Assembly: GCA_020425925.1 (NCBI GenBank)
Contig: JAGQRB010000081.1
Location: forward strand, 1-36,421
Length of the DNA: 36,421 nucleotides
Reading direction: 5' to 3'
DNA from: Planctomycetota bacterium
GTDB lineage: Bacteria; Planctomycetota; UBA1135; UBA2386
Part shown: positions 7,719 to 15,372 of the stretch, piece after piece
Layout: the number at the start of each line of letters is the position of its first letter
Position numbering within the stretch: the stretch's first letter is position 1
The notes under the pieces: model-generated
What the model was told of the DNA's origin: nothing
Seen by the model: the letters and a program-made list of their open reading frames with translations, nothing else
Databases searched by the model: none
Translations under genes and position numbers: made by a program

Positions 7719-9168
7719 CATTTTGGAGATGTGCGGTGGGCTCCGGCCAGGAGCGGCCAGCAGCGGCCAAAGGCGGCCTGGAAGGCCACGTGTGGGCGAC
7801 GTTCGGGGATTCGGTGGTCGCGCGTGTTGAGGGGTCGAACGGCCCCGAGCGGCCAGCATCGGCCCCGGTCGGCCCCGAGCGTACTGTCACTGGTACTGTC
7901 ACGGACTCGGCGCCAGCGGCCGCGCGGAGGGCGGACGCGACGGGTAGGCGTCCGAGTTCGCGGCGCAGTTCGTCGACCTCCACCTTGTCGTAGGTGCCGA
8001 GGCCGAGGTCGGTCGACTTGTGGCGCATCAGGCGCATGCGGAGCGACGGGTCGGTCGCGTTCCGGCGCAGGGTCGTGTTGAAGCCGGCGCGGATGCCGTG
8101 CACGGTCGTCGACCGGCCGCGCGCGTCGCACAGGCCGATGCCGGCCCACGCGGCGTCCAGCTTCAGCCACCGCAGCAGGGATGAGGACACTCGGAAGACC
8201 TTGTCGGCGTTCCGGACCGGGCCGCGCCCCTTCCGGACCGAGGCGGTGGAGCACTCCTTGCGGTGCCGGCGCAGCATCTCGGCGAGCATCGGGTGCAGCA
8301 CCACGATCGCGTCGTCGCGCCCCTTCTGCTTCCGGGCTTCGATCTCCGCCACCTCCTGCCCCTGGATCAGGTCCAGCTCGCCCCACGTCAGGGCGGCGAG
8401 CTCGCCGACGCGGAGCCCGGTGTAGGCGAGCGTCAGGTAGATCCGGCCCCGGAAGACGCCCTCGATCCGGAGGCTCTCGAGCTTCTCGGCGCTGGCGTTG
8501 GGGTGCGTCCGCCGCCACTCCTGCACCGGCCGGATCTCGGCGGCCTGCACAAGCAGGTCGATCTGCTCCGGCGTCAGCGCCCGGTTCACCCGGGTCCGGT
8601 CGGCCGCGGTCAGCTTCTTCGCCTGCAGCATGTCGAACGGGTTGTTCGGCCAGGTGCCACGCCGGTGCAGGTAGCGCCCGAAGGCCTTGAGCGTCACCTT
8701 GTACCCGCGCACGGTGGCGGCGCTCGCGGGCTTCCGCGGCTTGGGCTTGCCGCCCTTGTGGGTCGGCCGACCCGGCCGCACCTCGCCGAGCTGCAGCTTG
8801 GTGAAGAACAGCTCGGCCCGCGGGATGTCGAGGTCCGCGAAGGTGCGGGCACCCATCTCGTGGAACGCGAGCAGCAGCCGCTCCCGCTCGCCGACGAGGT
8901 GGCGAGGGTTCTGGCCCTTGGCGTCCGGCCGCCGGATGTAGGTCTCGACCAGCTTCGTCAGGGGTTCGCGCTTCCCGGCCTCGAACGGGTCGACGAGGCC
9001 GACCTCGCCGCGGTCCACCCGGCGCTGGTGGTCCACCATCCGCGTCCGGGTCGCGTCCTTGTCGGTGAACCCGATGAACTCGCGCCACCGGCCCTCGATC
9101 TTGACCGTGTAGCACCACCGCTTGGACTCGTTCGCCTTGCCCCTCCGGTGCTTGTAGATCGAGCCCAT
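7678..9168 (-). CDS. Tyrosine site-specific integrase of the tRNA-integrated element
   Basis: Catalyses integration and excision at the neighbouring tRNA. All catalytic residues are visible: R253 (TGLRVGELAAL), K282, H357 and R360 (VHGIRAGF), H383 (MRHKS) and the nucleophile Y393 (GTYDKV). An SAM-like core-binding domain covers about 65-180. The frame ends with GPAGLEPATKRV, which is simply the antisense of the tRNA T-arm region; its TGA is templated by the anticodon loop (7678-7680). The last about 75 residues are low in complexity and carry DNA direct repeats, so the functional protein may end near residue 420, and the free (excised) form of the element would have a different C-terminus. 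It lies seven bases after the HTH gene, last in the replication/excision operon. Confidence 0.93.
   Translation of the reverse strand: MGSIYKHRRGKANESKRWCYTVKIEGRWREFIGFTDKDATRTRMVDHQRRVDRGEVGLVDPFEAGKREPLTKLVETYIRRPDAKGQNPRHLVGERERLLLAFHEMGARTFADLDIPRAELFFTKLQLGEVRPGRPTHKGGKPKPRKPASAATVRGYKVTLKAFGRYLHRRGTWPNNPFDMLQAKKLTAADRTRVNRALTPEQIDLLVQAAEIRPVQEWRRTHPNASAEKLESLRIEGVFRGRIYLTLAYTGLRVGELAALTWGELDLIQGQEVAEIEARKQKGRDDAIVVLHPMLAEMLRRHRKECSTASVRKGRGPVRNADKVFRVSSSLLRWLKLDAAWAGIGLCDARGRSTTVHGIRAGFNTTLRRNATDPSLRMRLMRHKSTDLGLGTYDKVEVDELRRELGRLPVASALRAAAGAESVTVPVTVRSGPTGADAGRSGPFDPSTRATTESPNVAHTWPSRPPLAAAGRSWPEPTAHLQNVGPAGLEPATKRV
7751..7902. repeat. Direct repeats near attL (possible integrase arm sites)
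   Basis: GAGCGGCCAGCA occurs at 7751-7762 and again at 7847-7858, 96 bp apart; a partial copy AGCGGCCA starts at 7762. GTACTGTCAC occurs at 7881-7890 and 7893-7902. These lie within the last about 75 codons of the integrase frame, between the catalytic domain and the tRNA, where arm-type integrase or excisionase sites are normally found. The binding role is inferred. Confidence 0.45.
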
Positions 9169-9175
9169 CGCGCTG

Positions 9176-9508
9176 CTACCCCGCGGCCTCCCGGAGTTCG
9201 TCGAGCAGGTCCTGCACGACGAAGCGCACGCGTCGGCCCGCGCGAAGCACTGCGCGCTGCACGCGACCCGTCGCGACGAGGCGGCGCAGGGTTCGCTCCG
9301 GGCAGATGCCCAGCGCGGCGACTTCGGCGTAGGTGATCACGGGACGGACATGGAGGGGCATGCCTGCGGGGACATCCAGGGCGTTCTGCTCGTTCCCGGG
9401 CGCGCACGGAAACCCGGCCTCCCGGCTTGGCTTGTGCGCCGCGGTCCGGCTGTCTGGCGCGACGCCGTCGGTCCGGCTGCCGGGCCGGGCTTGGTGCTGG
9501 TCACTCAT
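9176..9508 (-). CDS. Small HTH protein, excisionase-like
   Basis: 110 residues. The N-terminal half (1-50) is polar and probably disordered. Residues about 55-108 form a winged-helix/MerR-like DNA-binding domain of the excisionase type: VITYAEVAALGICPERTLRRL, then a wing GRVQRAVLRAGRRVRF and a final helix. Position directly upstream of the integrase (seven-base gap) and the fold suggest a recombination directionality factor. The ATG at 9508 overlaps the stop of the upstream SpoVG-like gene by eight bases, so the start is well placed. It could instead be only a repressor of the operon. Sequence identity to a named Xis is not claimed. Confidence 0.72.
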   Translation of the reverse strand: MSDQHQARPGSRTDGVAPDSRTAAHKPSREAGFPCAPGNEQNALDVPAGMPLHVRPVITYAEVAALGICPERTLRRLVATGRVQRAVLRAGRRVRFVVQDLLDELREAAG

Positions 9509-9806
9509 GGTTGTCCCCCGTCGCGTCGCGCGAGATGCCGAGCGCGGCGAACACCGCGTCTTCGATGACCCGTCGGGCGCTGTCGTCCAGCGGCCGGTAG
9601 TACGGGTGCCGCTCGCCGCGCCGGTCTGTGCGATTCGGGAACGACAGCGTGTGCTTGCTGGCCGCAGTCCGTCGGAGGACGAGGCCGTCGAGCAGCAGCA
9701 GGTCCGCGAACGTGAGCGTGACGTAGCCGACCAGTCCTTCACGCTGGTCTTGCGCGCTACCGGGGGTGAAGCCGACGCCGCTGATCAGTCGGACGGTCTT
9801 GGTCAC
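9501..9806 (-). CDS. SpoVG-like small protein
   Basis: 101 residues. Residues about 25-95 follow the SpoVG pattern: a beta strand (GYVTLTFADLLLLDGLVL), then the TLSFPNRT stretch corresponding to FVAMPSKR of SpoVG, a polar loop, HPYYRPLDD in place of HPINS, and a final helix ending AVFAALG. SpoVG proteins bind nucleic acid and often sit in phage and plasmid replication operons. The GTG start at 9806 overlaps the stop of the primase gene by four bases (GTGA), a typical coupling. Function within the element is unknown. Confidence 0.65.
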   Translation of the reverse strand: MTKTVRLISGVGFTPGSAQDQREGLVGYVTLTFADLLLLDGLVLRRTAASKHTLSFPNRTDRRGERHPYYRPLDDSARRVIEDAVFAALGISRDATGDNHE

Positions 9807-12259
9807 TCGGCACCTCCCTTCCCCGGGGATTTCTGCGGAATGTGCGATTTCTGCGATGGGGGGTCACCCTTTCCGTGCACGCCCGGGTTCACCTCGTAGC
9901 GAGGGCTCGGCGGCCGGCCGCGGCCTGGTTTCGGCACCGGGCCGCTCGGCCGGATCCGGTGTCGCTCCTCCAGGAGATCGAGCGCCGGATCGATGTCCTC
10001 GACCCGAGCACACAGGTTCTTCAGCTGGTTGAAGGCGTCGCGCCGGGTGAAGGACATCAGGCGCCCGCGGCGCACCCAGGCGTCGATTCGCCGTGCGATC
10101 TCAACAGTGGGATCTTCGCCGGCGAGGATCGCCACCCGTTCGTAGTGCGAGACGAGGTAGTGGTGCAGCGACAGGGCGCTCTGCAGCGTCTCGACTCCGA
10201 TCTCACGCGTGGACGGGGAGTCGAACGTCCTCAGGATGCCGGCGACACGGGCGAGGCCCCCTGGCAACTTGCTACCCCACGCGCGCACAGGGGAAAGCGC
10301 GCCGTCCGGCCGAAGGTCGCGCTCGTTGTTCTCCCGGTAGCTGAGGAACAACTCCTGGGCCTGGGGTGAGAACCGAATGATCTCGGGTTCCTTGGGCAGC
10401 CAAGCGCTGAGGTTCCTCTGCATTGCCGTGCCGAAGCGGTCCGTGAGGATCGCCGGAATAGGGTCGGTCTGGAGTTCACGGAAACCGACCTTCGACTCCG
10501 GCAGGCTGAAGAAGAACCGCGCCAAGACGCCGCGGCCGTGTGCTGCTCGCGACGCGAGAAGCCCCGTGATGACATCGGGTTGAACCGACAGCGCGACCTG
10601 CAACGCGGGGCGGGCGAGGCGATCGGGCCCGCGCCCACGGCGCACGCTGTCGATGGAGTCGCCCGAGTGGCCCGCCAGCCAGACGCCGAAGTTCGGGCTG
10701 CCGGAGTAGCGACCCAGCATGATGTCGATCGCGTCGCCCTCGGCTGCCGCGAGCATCGCGCGCTCCTGGTTCAGCACGAGCGTCCGGGCGATCGCCTCCG
10801 AGGTCCCCTCCGTGACGAGGAGTGACGGCGGCCGCGGCTTCGTCGCGGCGACGGTCGCGAGTTGGCCGGCGAGTTCGTCGAGGTCCGGGTGGTCGTCCGA
10901 CTGGATCTTGGCGGCTCTCCGACGGGCTTGGTCGAGGCGGCTCTTGAGCACCTGCTCGTCGTTCTCGAAGCGACGGAGGTCGTTCGCCATCCCCGAGGCA
11001 GTCTCCGCCTGCCACGCGTAGATCGGTGCGAGCAGCTCCCGCATGACGGCGGTCTTCCGCTCGCCGCTCGGCAGGACGACGGCGACGTAAAGGCTCAACT
11101 GCTCTCGCCAGCCCCGCTGCGGTTCGACCTCGAGCCGCTTCGCCAGGCCGAGTCCCATGGTCGGCAGGATCAACATCGCCACCGCGTCGACCGGGACTTG
11201 GAAGCAGTCCGCGATCGCGACGACGTACTCGCGGAGCCAGTCGAGGTGGGACGGAAAGGCCGTGTCGATCGGGAACGCCGGCAGCGGCTGGTGGTCCACG
11301 ACGGGGCGAGGATCCGGCCACCGAAATCGACCCCCCCCATCCGCAGAAACCGCACATTCCGCAGAAATGCCCCTGGGCGCCTCCGTGTCCGATCCGTTGG
11401 CGCCGAGGTAGCCGGCCTGGCGAAGGCATTCGACCCGCGAGCAGCCTCGTGCGTGTGCGTGCAGATCGAGCACGTCGCCGTGCCACCCTCGTGCGCCGCG
11501 CACGCCCACGCCGCCGCTGTCGGCCTCGTGCCGATCGGAGAAGCAAAACCATCTCGAGGAGTCCGTCGGCAACCGCCCGAAGCAGTCGTTGTGCCTGCAG
11601 AGCGGGCACGTCCCGCCGCTCCGCGGCACCTCCAGGGGGTAGGCGGCGCGGTACGCCGCGACGGCCGCGGCCACGTCATGAAGTCCCGCGTCTCGCTCGT
11701 CGGGGAGCAGGTCGTCCAGGTCGACTTCTTCACCGACCACCTGAAGTTCCGCGTCGCGCTGGCGACCGTCGACCATGGCGTTCGGTGTCCAGAAGATCCG
11801 GGCAAAGTCGAGCGATGCGCCGCGGTCGACCCGGAAGCCGGACTGGGCAAGGTGTTCGTCGAGGGAATCGCAGAGGGCCGTCGTGGCCCGGACCCACGAC
11901 TTGCGATCGCTTGTCGCCTCACGGAGCACCCAGATGATCCGGGCACCGCGGGGTGTCAGGTGACAGACGGTCGCGCCGAGTTCGCTGGCGGCTTGAATCG
12001 GAGTCTGAGCCCGATCACCGGGAGGTGGGACGTGCTTTGCGGCGGCATCGTAGTAGTCGACGTCGACGACGATCGCGGACGCAGCACTCCAGTCGTCTGC
12101 GCGCCGGCGATCGTGCTGCCAGACGTGCGGGCTCCACCATGCGTCGCGACCGGTGTGTGGAACGAGAGCAGGCGCCCATTCGCCGTCGCCGAGCGACTTC
12201 CTCGTTGCCCGCGTCGATCCCCGGCCCTGGCCGAGCGAGAACTGCCGCTCGCTCGTCAT
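9803..12259 (-). CDS. Primase-helicase replication protein (AEP-like, zinc finger, DUF3987)
   Basis: 818 residues, probably the replication initiator of the element. Residues 1-190 resemble an archaeo-eukaryotic primase (prim-pol) domain with the acidic pair in VDVDYYD (66-71) and a later HLTPRGARIIW strand. Residues about 215-285 are a CHC2-like zinc finger (C218, C221, C226, C239, then GDVLDLHAHA). From about 330 the DUF3987 helicase-like region follows, with a degenerate P-loop LPSGERKTAV (396-405), an acidic motif near GDAIDIMLGR, and the family phrase AGHSGDSI. The C-terminus is Pro/Lys/Ser-rich. ATG at 12259 overlaps the upstream stop (ATGA). The gene contains an inverted pair of about 38-bp DNA repeats, described separately. 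Confidence 0.85.
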   Translation of the reverse strand: MTSERQFSLGQGRGSTRATRKSLGDGEWAPALVPHTGRDAWWSPHVWQHDRRRADDWSAASAIVVDVDYYDAAAKHVPPPGDRAQTPIQAASELGATVCHLTPRGARIIWVLREATSDRKSWVRATTALCDSLDEHLAQSGFRVDRGASLDFARIFWTPNAMVDGRQRDAELQVVGEEVDLDDLLPDERDAGLHDVAAAVAAYRAAYPLEVPRSGGTCPLCRHNDCFGRLPTDSSRWFCFSDRHEADSGGVGVRGARGWHGDVLDLHAHARGCSRVECLRQAGYLGANGSDTEAPRGISAECAVSADGGGRFRWPDPRPVVDHQPLPAFPIDTAFPSHLDWLREYVVAIADCFQVPVDAVAMLILPTMGLGLAKRLEVEPQRGWREQLSLYVAVVLPSGERKTAVMRELLAPIYAWQAETASGMANDLRRFENDEQVLKSRLDQARRRAAKIQSDDHPDLDELAGQLATVAATKPRPPSLLVTEGTSEAIARTLVLNQERAMLAAAEGDAIDIMLGRYSGSPNFGVWLAGHSGDSIDSVRRGRGPDRLARPALQVALSVQPDVITGLLASRAAHGRGVLARFFFSLPESKVGFRELQTDPIPAILTDRFGTAMQRNLSAWLPKEPEIIRFSPQAQELFLSYRENNERDLRPDGALSPVRAWGSKLPGGLARVAGILRTFDSPSTREIGVETLQSALSLHHYLVSHYERVAILAGEDPTVEIARRIDAWVRRGRLMSFTRRDAFNQLKNLCARVEDIDPALDLLEERHRIRPSGPVPKPGRGRPPSPRYEVNPGVHGKGDPPSQKSHIPQKSPGKGGAE
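9825..9865 (+). repeat. Inverted repeat copy A inside the primase gene (C-terminal codons)
   Basis: A unit built from ATTTCTGCGGAATGTGCG followed by TTTCTGCG and a G-run lies on the plus strand at the 3' end of the primase gene. The second copy, at 11331-11373, is in the opposite orientation. The two match over about 38 positions with one substitution and two or three single-base gaps in and beside the G-run. Each copy is itself a near-tandem of a TTTCTGCG(G) unit. Confidence 0.7.
11331..11373 (-). repeat. Inverted repeat copy B inside the primase gene (linker codons)
   Basis: Minus-strand copy of the unit at 9825-9865. It codes for the linker between the zinc finger and the helicase region (around residues 297-309, ISAECAVSADGGG), whereas copy A codes in the opposite sense for PSQKSHIPQKSPG. 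The two read different protein sequences, so the conservation is at DNA level. Confidence 0.7.
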
Positions 12260-12516
12260 CGGGCCTCCCGTCGGCCGGGCTGCTGGCCCGCGACCCAGCG
12301 CGCGATCGCCGCCGGGGAGCAGACTCGCCGGCCGGCAACGAGCAGTGATTCTAGATGGCCTGCGATCGTGGCGCGGAGGAGCGTCCGCATGCTGGGGACC
12401 GGCCGAAGGCCGGCCTCGCGGGCAGCATCCGCGAGGGGCAGCGTTCCCTCCCCGAGCAGCCGAGCCGTCATGTCGTCGATCGAGTCCCTGTGGGTCGATG
12501 TGGCGTGATCTGTCAC
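12256..12516 (-). CDS. DUF1580-like small HTH protein
   Basis: 86 residues, first gene of the replication/excision operon. Residues 18-80 look like a short winged-helix/HTH domain of the DUF1580 or excisionase-like type: LPLADAAREAG, a basic helix around RTLLRATIAG, a wing VAGRRVCSPAA, and a closing helix ARWVAG. DUF1580 is known to me mainly from planctomycetes, which fits the host (inference). ATG at 12516 is used; the stop overlaps the primase start by four bases (ATGA), indicating coupling. It may regulate the operon through the palindrome about 45 bp upstream. Confidence 0.6.
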   Translation of the reverse strand: MTDHATSTHRDSIDDMTARLLGEGTLPLADAAREAGLRPVPSMRTLLRATIAGHLESLLVAGRRVCSPAAIARWVAGQQPGRREAR

Positions 12517-12551
12517 ACCCCCTACGACGATATCAGCAGGGCCTGCGATCC

Positions 12552-12582
12552 TGCGTAACGCGCGTAACGCATGCGTTACGCG
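12552..12582. promoter_or_regulatory. 22-bp perfect palindrome plus extra half-site, operator or origin candidate
   Basis: 12561-12582 reads CGCGTAACGC then ATGCGTTACGCG and is identical to its reverse complement. A third half-site GCGTAACG lies at 12553-12560 in direct orientation. The site begins 45 bp upstream of the first gene of the replication operon and overlaps the stop codon (12576-12578) of the preceding gene. No T-run follows, so it is not an intrinsic terminator. A dimeric-repressor operator or an initiator-binding site are the likely roles. Confidence 0.6.
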
Positions 12583-14039
12583 TCTCGGGGAGCCCCCTGC
12601 CGGATCGCGGCGATGAGCGGCTCCCAGTCGGCTCGGCGATAGAGATCGCGGCGCTCTTCGTTCTTTGCGATCGGTTTCGGTTGGTCTGTCCTTGCCTTGC
12701 GAAGCCTCCTCGATGCCAGCGTTGAGTAGGGGATGCCGGTCTCGTCCGCGAGGCCCTGGATGGAGACCAGGTCGTTCGCAGCTTCGGGCGACTGCGGCTG
12801 CGGACTCGGCGCGCCTCGACCTGGTTCGGCGCGTTCGGGATCGCGAGGTTTGCTGCCAACGTCGGTTGGTCGTGGCCGATGAAGGGGAGCCCCGAGTCGT
12901 TCATGCACCGTATCGGCCGGCGCAGCGGGCACCCGGTCCGCGGAACTCGTCTCGTCCTGGCGCGGCACTTCGTGTGGCAGCGCTGCGCTCTCTGAACTCG
13001 ACGGCAGCTTGTGGTTGGGTTCCTCCGGGTGTTTATGAGGCGACTTCGTTTCCAGATCCGGCTTCCATGCGATAAGGACCGCTGCGATTTCCGCGGCAGC
13101 ATCCGCGCGAAGACCGACCAGCTTGGAATCGCGTGCGAAACGGGCTCGCGCCTGGTCGACATCTCCTGGCAGACCGATCATCGCGCCCCGCAGTGCCAAT
13201 AGGGCGTTTCGGGGTCTTCCAAGAGCCTCTGCAGCCGTGGCAAGTCTCAGGCTCGTGCCCCAGAACAGACGCAGATCGTTCTCCATCGGGTTGCCGGTCG
13301 GCGCGGCGAGATTCTCGGCCGCGATGTGCCAGAGTTCCGCGAGCCGCGGAACATCGGCACACGCCATTGCGTCTTCGATCTGCTGACGGTGGGCCGCTTG
13401 ATGCTCCTGGATTAGGCGCGCCCGATCTTCGTTCGACATCTGCCGCTTCTTGGGCGGTGACGCCGTCGATAGGATGCGCTGCTGCACGGTGGCGAGAATC
13501 CAGTCGAAGACGATTTCTGCATGAGGCACAAAGTCGGCAAGTTCTCGCAAGTGACGCTGACGCTCCCAACGCATTCGCTTCAGATCGTTCGAAGTAGCTG
13601 GCAATGGAAAGGCGCTCTGTACTTCGCTGGGCCGGCCCACCGACTTCCTGGTTGTGCTATCGCCGTTCGAGCGGATCGCCGGAATTGCATACCTGAGGAG
13701 GTTGGGGCAATCTGCAGTTTGCAGGTGGTCGATGACTGCTTCGTGCAGTGAAGTGCGCGCGTCGTCTGGATAGGCACCAAGAGCATCCGGTTGTCCGGCG
13801 AGTTCGTAGGATTGGTCGTTGCGGACTATGACGCCTTTCTTCTCGAGGTAGTCGATCCAGGCATCGAGAAGGTGACCGGGGCAAGGTCGAAGAACCGCAC
13901 CCATGCTCTCAAGCTGCATGAGCCAGTAGGGCCATAAGTGCCGGGGCGGGCAGCACCCGAGGATGCCCGACAGAAGCCGATACAGGTACTCGCGCGAAAC
14001 TACTGCCGGTCTCTCTTGATGCTCTTGGACTGGTTCCAT
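12576..14039 (-). CDS. Unknown protein with C-terminal HTH
   Basis: 487 residues; I do not recognise the family. An N-terminal region (about 15-90) has several short helices including LLSGILG and DAWIDYLEKKGVIV, possibly winged-helix. A central helical part (about 160-330) contains AMACADVPRLAELWHIAAENLA and ATAAEALGRPRNALLALRGA. Residues about 335-415 are a disordered Pro/Glu/Ser linker. The last 70 residues form a MerR/excisionase-like HTH: LADETGIPYSTLASRRLRKA, then RRDLYRRADWEPLIAAIR. It lies between the second recombinase and the replication operon on the same strand. A regulatory or replication-accessory role is inferred only from position and the HTH. Confidence 0.7.
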   Translation of the reverse strand: MEPVQEHQERPAVVSREYLYRLLSGILGCCPPRHLWPYWLMQLESMGAVLRPCPGHLLDAWIDYLEKKGVIVRNDQSYELAGQPDALGAYPDDARTSLHEAVIDHLQTADCPNLLRYAIPAIRSNGDSTTRKSVGRPSEVQSAFPLPATSNDLKRMRWERQRHLRELADFVPHAEIVFDWILATVQQRILSTASPPKKRQMSNEDRARLIQEHQAAHRQQIEDAMACADVPRLAELWHIAAENLAAPTGNPMENDLRLFWGTSLRLATAAEALGRPRNALLALRGAMIGLPGDVDQARARFARDSKLVGLRADAAAEIAAVLIAWKPDLETKSPHKHPEEPNHKLPSSSESAALPHEVPRQDETSSADRVPAAPADTVHERLGAPLHRPRPTDVGSKPRDPERAEPGRGAPSPQPQSPEAANDLVSIQGLADETGIPYSTLASRRLRKARTDQPKPIAKNEERRDLYRRADWEPLIAAIRQGAPRDA

Positions 14040-14108
14040 CCGCCTTGGAGGGATCTTGAGACTGTGGTCGCCATGGTAATTGAGGAAGGGCTCGCAGAAT
14101 AGAAGCTA

Positions 14109-14984
14109 TCAGGCGCCTAGGACGTCCCGCAGCCTCGCCCGATCGACAGCCGTGTAGATCGTTGTGCTCACGATGCTGGCGTGATTCAGCGCCGCCTGCA
14201 CCAGCCGCAGGTCCCCGGTGCGCGCGAGCAGATCGGCCGCGAACGAGTGCCGCAAGCTGTGCGTGCTCCGCCCGGCAATCCTGGACGCGGCGAACCACTG
14301 CGACAGCCGGCGCTGCGCGTGGCGCGTCGAGAGCCGACGGTCGCCAGCTACGAAGACCGGGCCGGTTGTCCGCCCCGCGAGGAACCCGCGCAGCTGCTTC
14401 ACGATGTCCGCCGGGAGGACCGCGGTCGTGGGGCGATCGCCCTTCGTCGACCGCAGAGCCAGTTCGCCGTGCGCGAGGTCGACGTCCTCGACATCGAGTG
14501 CGAGGGCGCTGCCGACCCGGATGCCGGCACCCAGGAGCAGCTCGATCAGCATGCGGTCGCGCAGCGCCTCGGGCTTTGTCGCCTTGGCGAGCGCCCGGCG
14601 CAGTCGTTCGATCTCGTCGGGGCGCAGCGCCTTCGGCGGCGGCGGTGCACAGCGCGCGCGGCGGAGCAGCCGGGCCGGGTTCGAGGCGACGAGGCCGGAC
14701 TCGTGCAGGTGCCCGCAGAAGCACCGAATCGAGGTGCGCATTGCGTTTAGCGAGACGGCCTTCTTCGGCCCGCCGCGGCAGGACATCTTGGCCGCGCCGT
14801 CGGCGAAGAACTGCGCAAGCAACTCGGGCGTCAGCGCGGCGACTACCTTCACCTGGCGGGTCGCGAGCCAGGTCACGAGCGCCGCGCCGTGGCGACGGTA
14901 CTGCCCGATGGTGTGCGGCGACCGGCCGTCGGCCTCGATCTGGAGGAGGAACGCTTGGAATGCGGCTTGGAGGTGCATGGCCAT
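14109..14984 (-). CDS. Second tyrosine recombinase, XerC/D-like
   Basis: 291 residues, the size of XerC/XerD. The N-terminal SAM-like core-binding domain covers about 1-105 (SPHTIGQYRRH at 22-32). Catalytic residues: R156 (GAGIRVGSAL), K181 (STKGDR), H242 and R245 (THSLRHSF), H268 (LNHAS) and Y277 (TTIYTAV). There is no extra helix between patches II and III as in integron IntI, so it is not a standard integron integrase. It is distinct from the tRNA integrase at 7678-9168. The start is either 14984 or two codons later. Upstream lies 388 bp of spacer with the first of the dispersed 24-nt sites 153 bp from the start. Possible roles are dimer resolution of the element or cassette recombination at those sites. 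Confidence 0.9.
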   Translation of the reverse strand: MAMHLQAAFQAFLLQIEADGRSPHTIGQYRRHGAALVTWLATRQVKVVAALTPELLAQFFADGAAKMSCRGGPKKAVSLNAMRTSIRCFCGHLHESGLVASNPARLLRRARCAPPPPKALRPDEIERLRRALAKATKPEALRDRMLIELLLGAGIRVGSALALDVEDVDLAHGELALRSTKGDRPTTAVLPADIVKQLRGFLAGRTTGPVFVAGDRRLSTRHAQRRLSQWFAASRIAGRSTHSLRHSFAADLLARTGDLRLVQAALNHASIVSTTIYTAVDRARLRDVLGA

Positions 14985-15136
14985 GACTCAGCCATGGGCG
15001 GGGCGAACACCTCAAGCCGGATTCGCAGGGAGTCGGACGGACTCGGGCCCGGCGGCTGTCCGGCGGCGGGGCGACGCCACCGCAGCAGGAACCGCGCCAA
15101 GCGCGGCGACCCGAGCAGGGGCCGGTCCGCGGGGGG

Positions 15137-15160
15137 GTCGCATGCGGGAGGGAATGCGAC
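15137..15160 (+). repeat. Dispersed 24-nt site, copy 1 (in the 14985-15372 spacer)
   Basis: GTCGCAT, ten bases, ATGCGAC: a perfect 7-bp inverted repeat with the conserved GGGA-ATGCGAC half on the plus strand. It lies in the 388-bp spacer between the divergent second recombinase and the first HNH gene. The rest of this spacer holds no gene that I can support; a GCAGAAC half-site is at 15302-15308. Confidence 0.7.
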
Positions 15161-15372
15161 GCTGTGGCCATCGACGACCGCGACGAAATCGACGATCGTG
15201 AGAAGTGTCGATCCCCAGAGCTTCTCGGGCACCACCGTCGGAGCACGCCGACGCACATGCCCTGCAGAAGCCTGCCCACGGCAACGACGGGGGGATAGAC
15301 TGCAGAACATTGGATTAGTCGGTCTTCGACACTTCACATGAGGAAGACGCTGGGCATGCAGGTATCTCGCTG

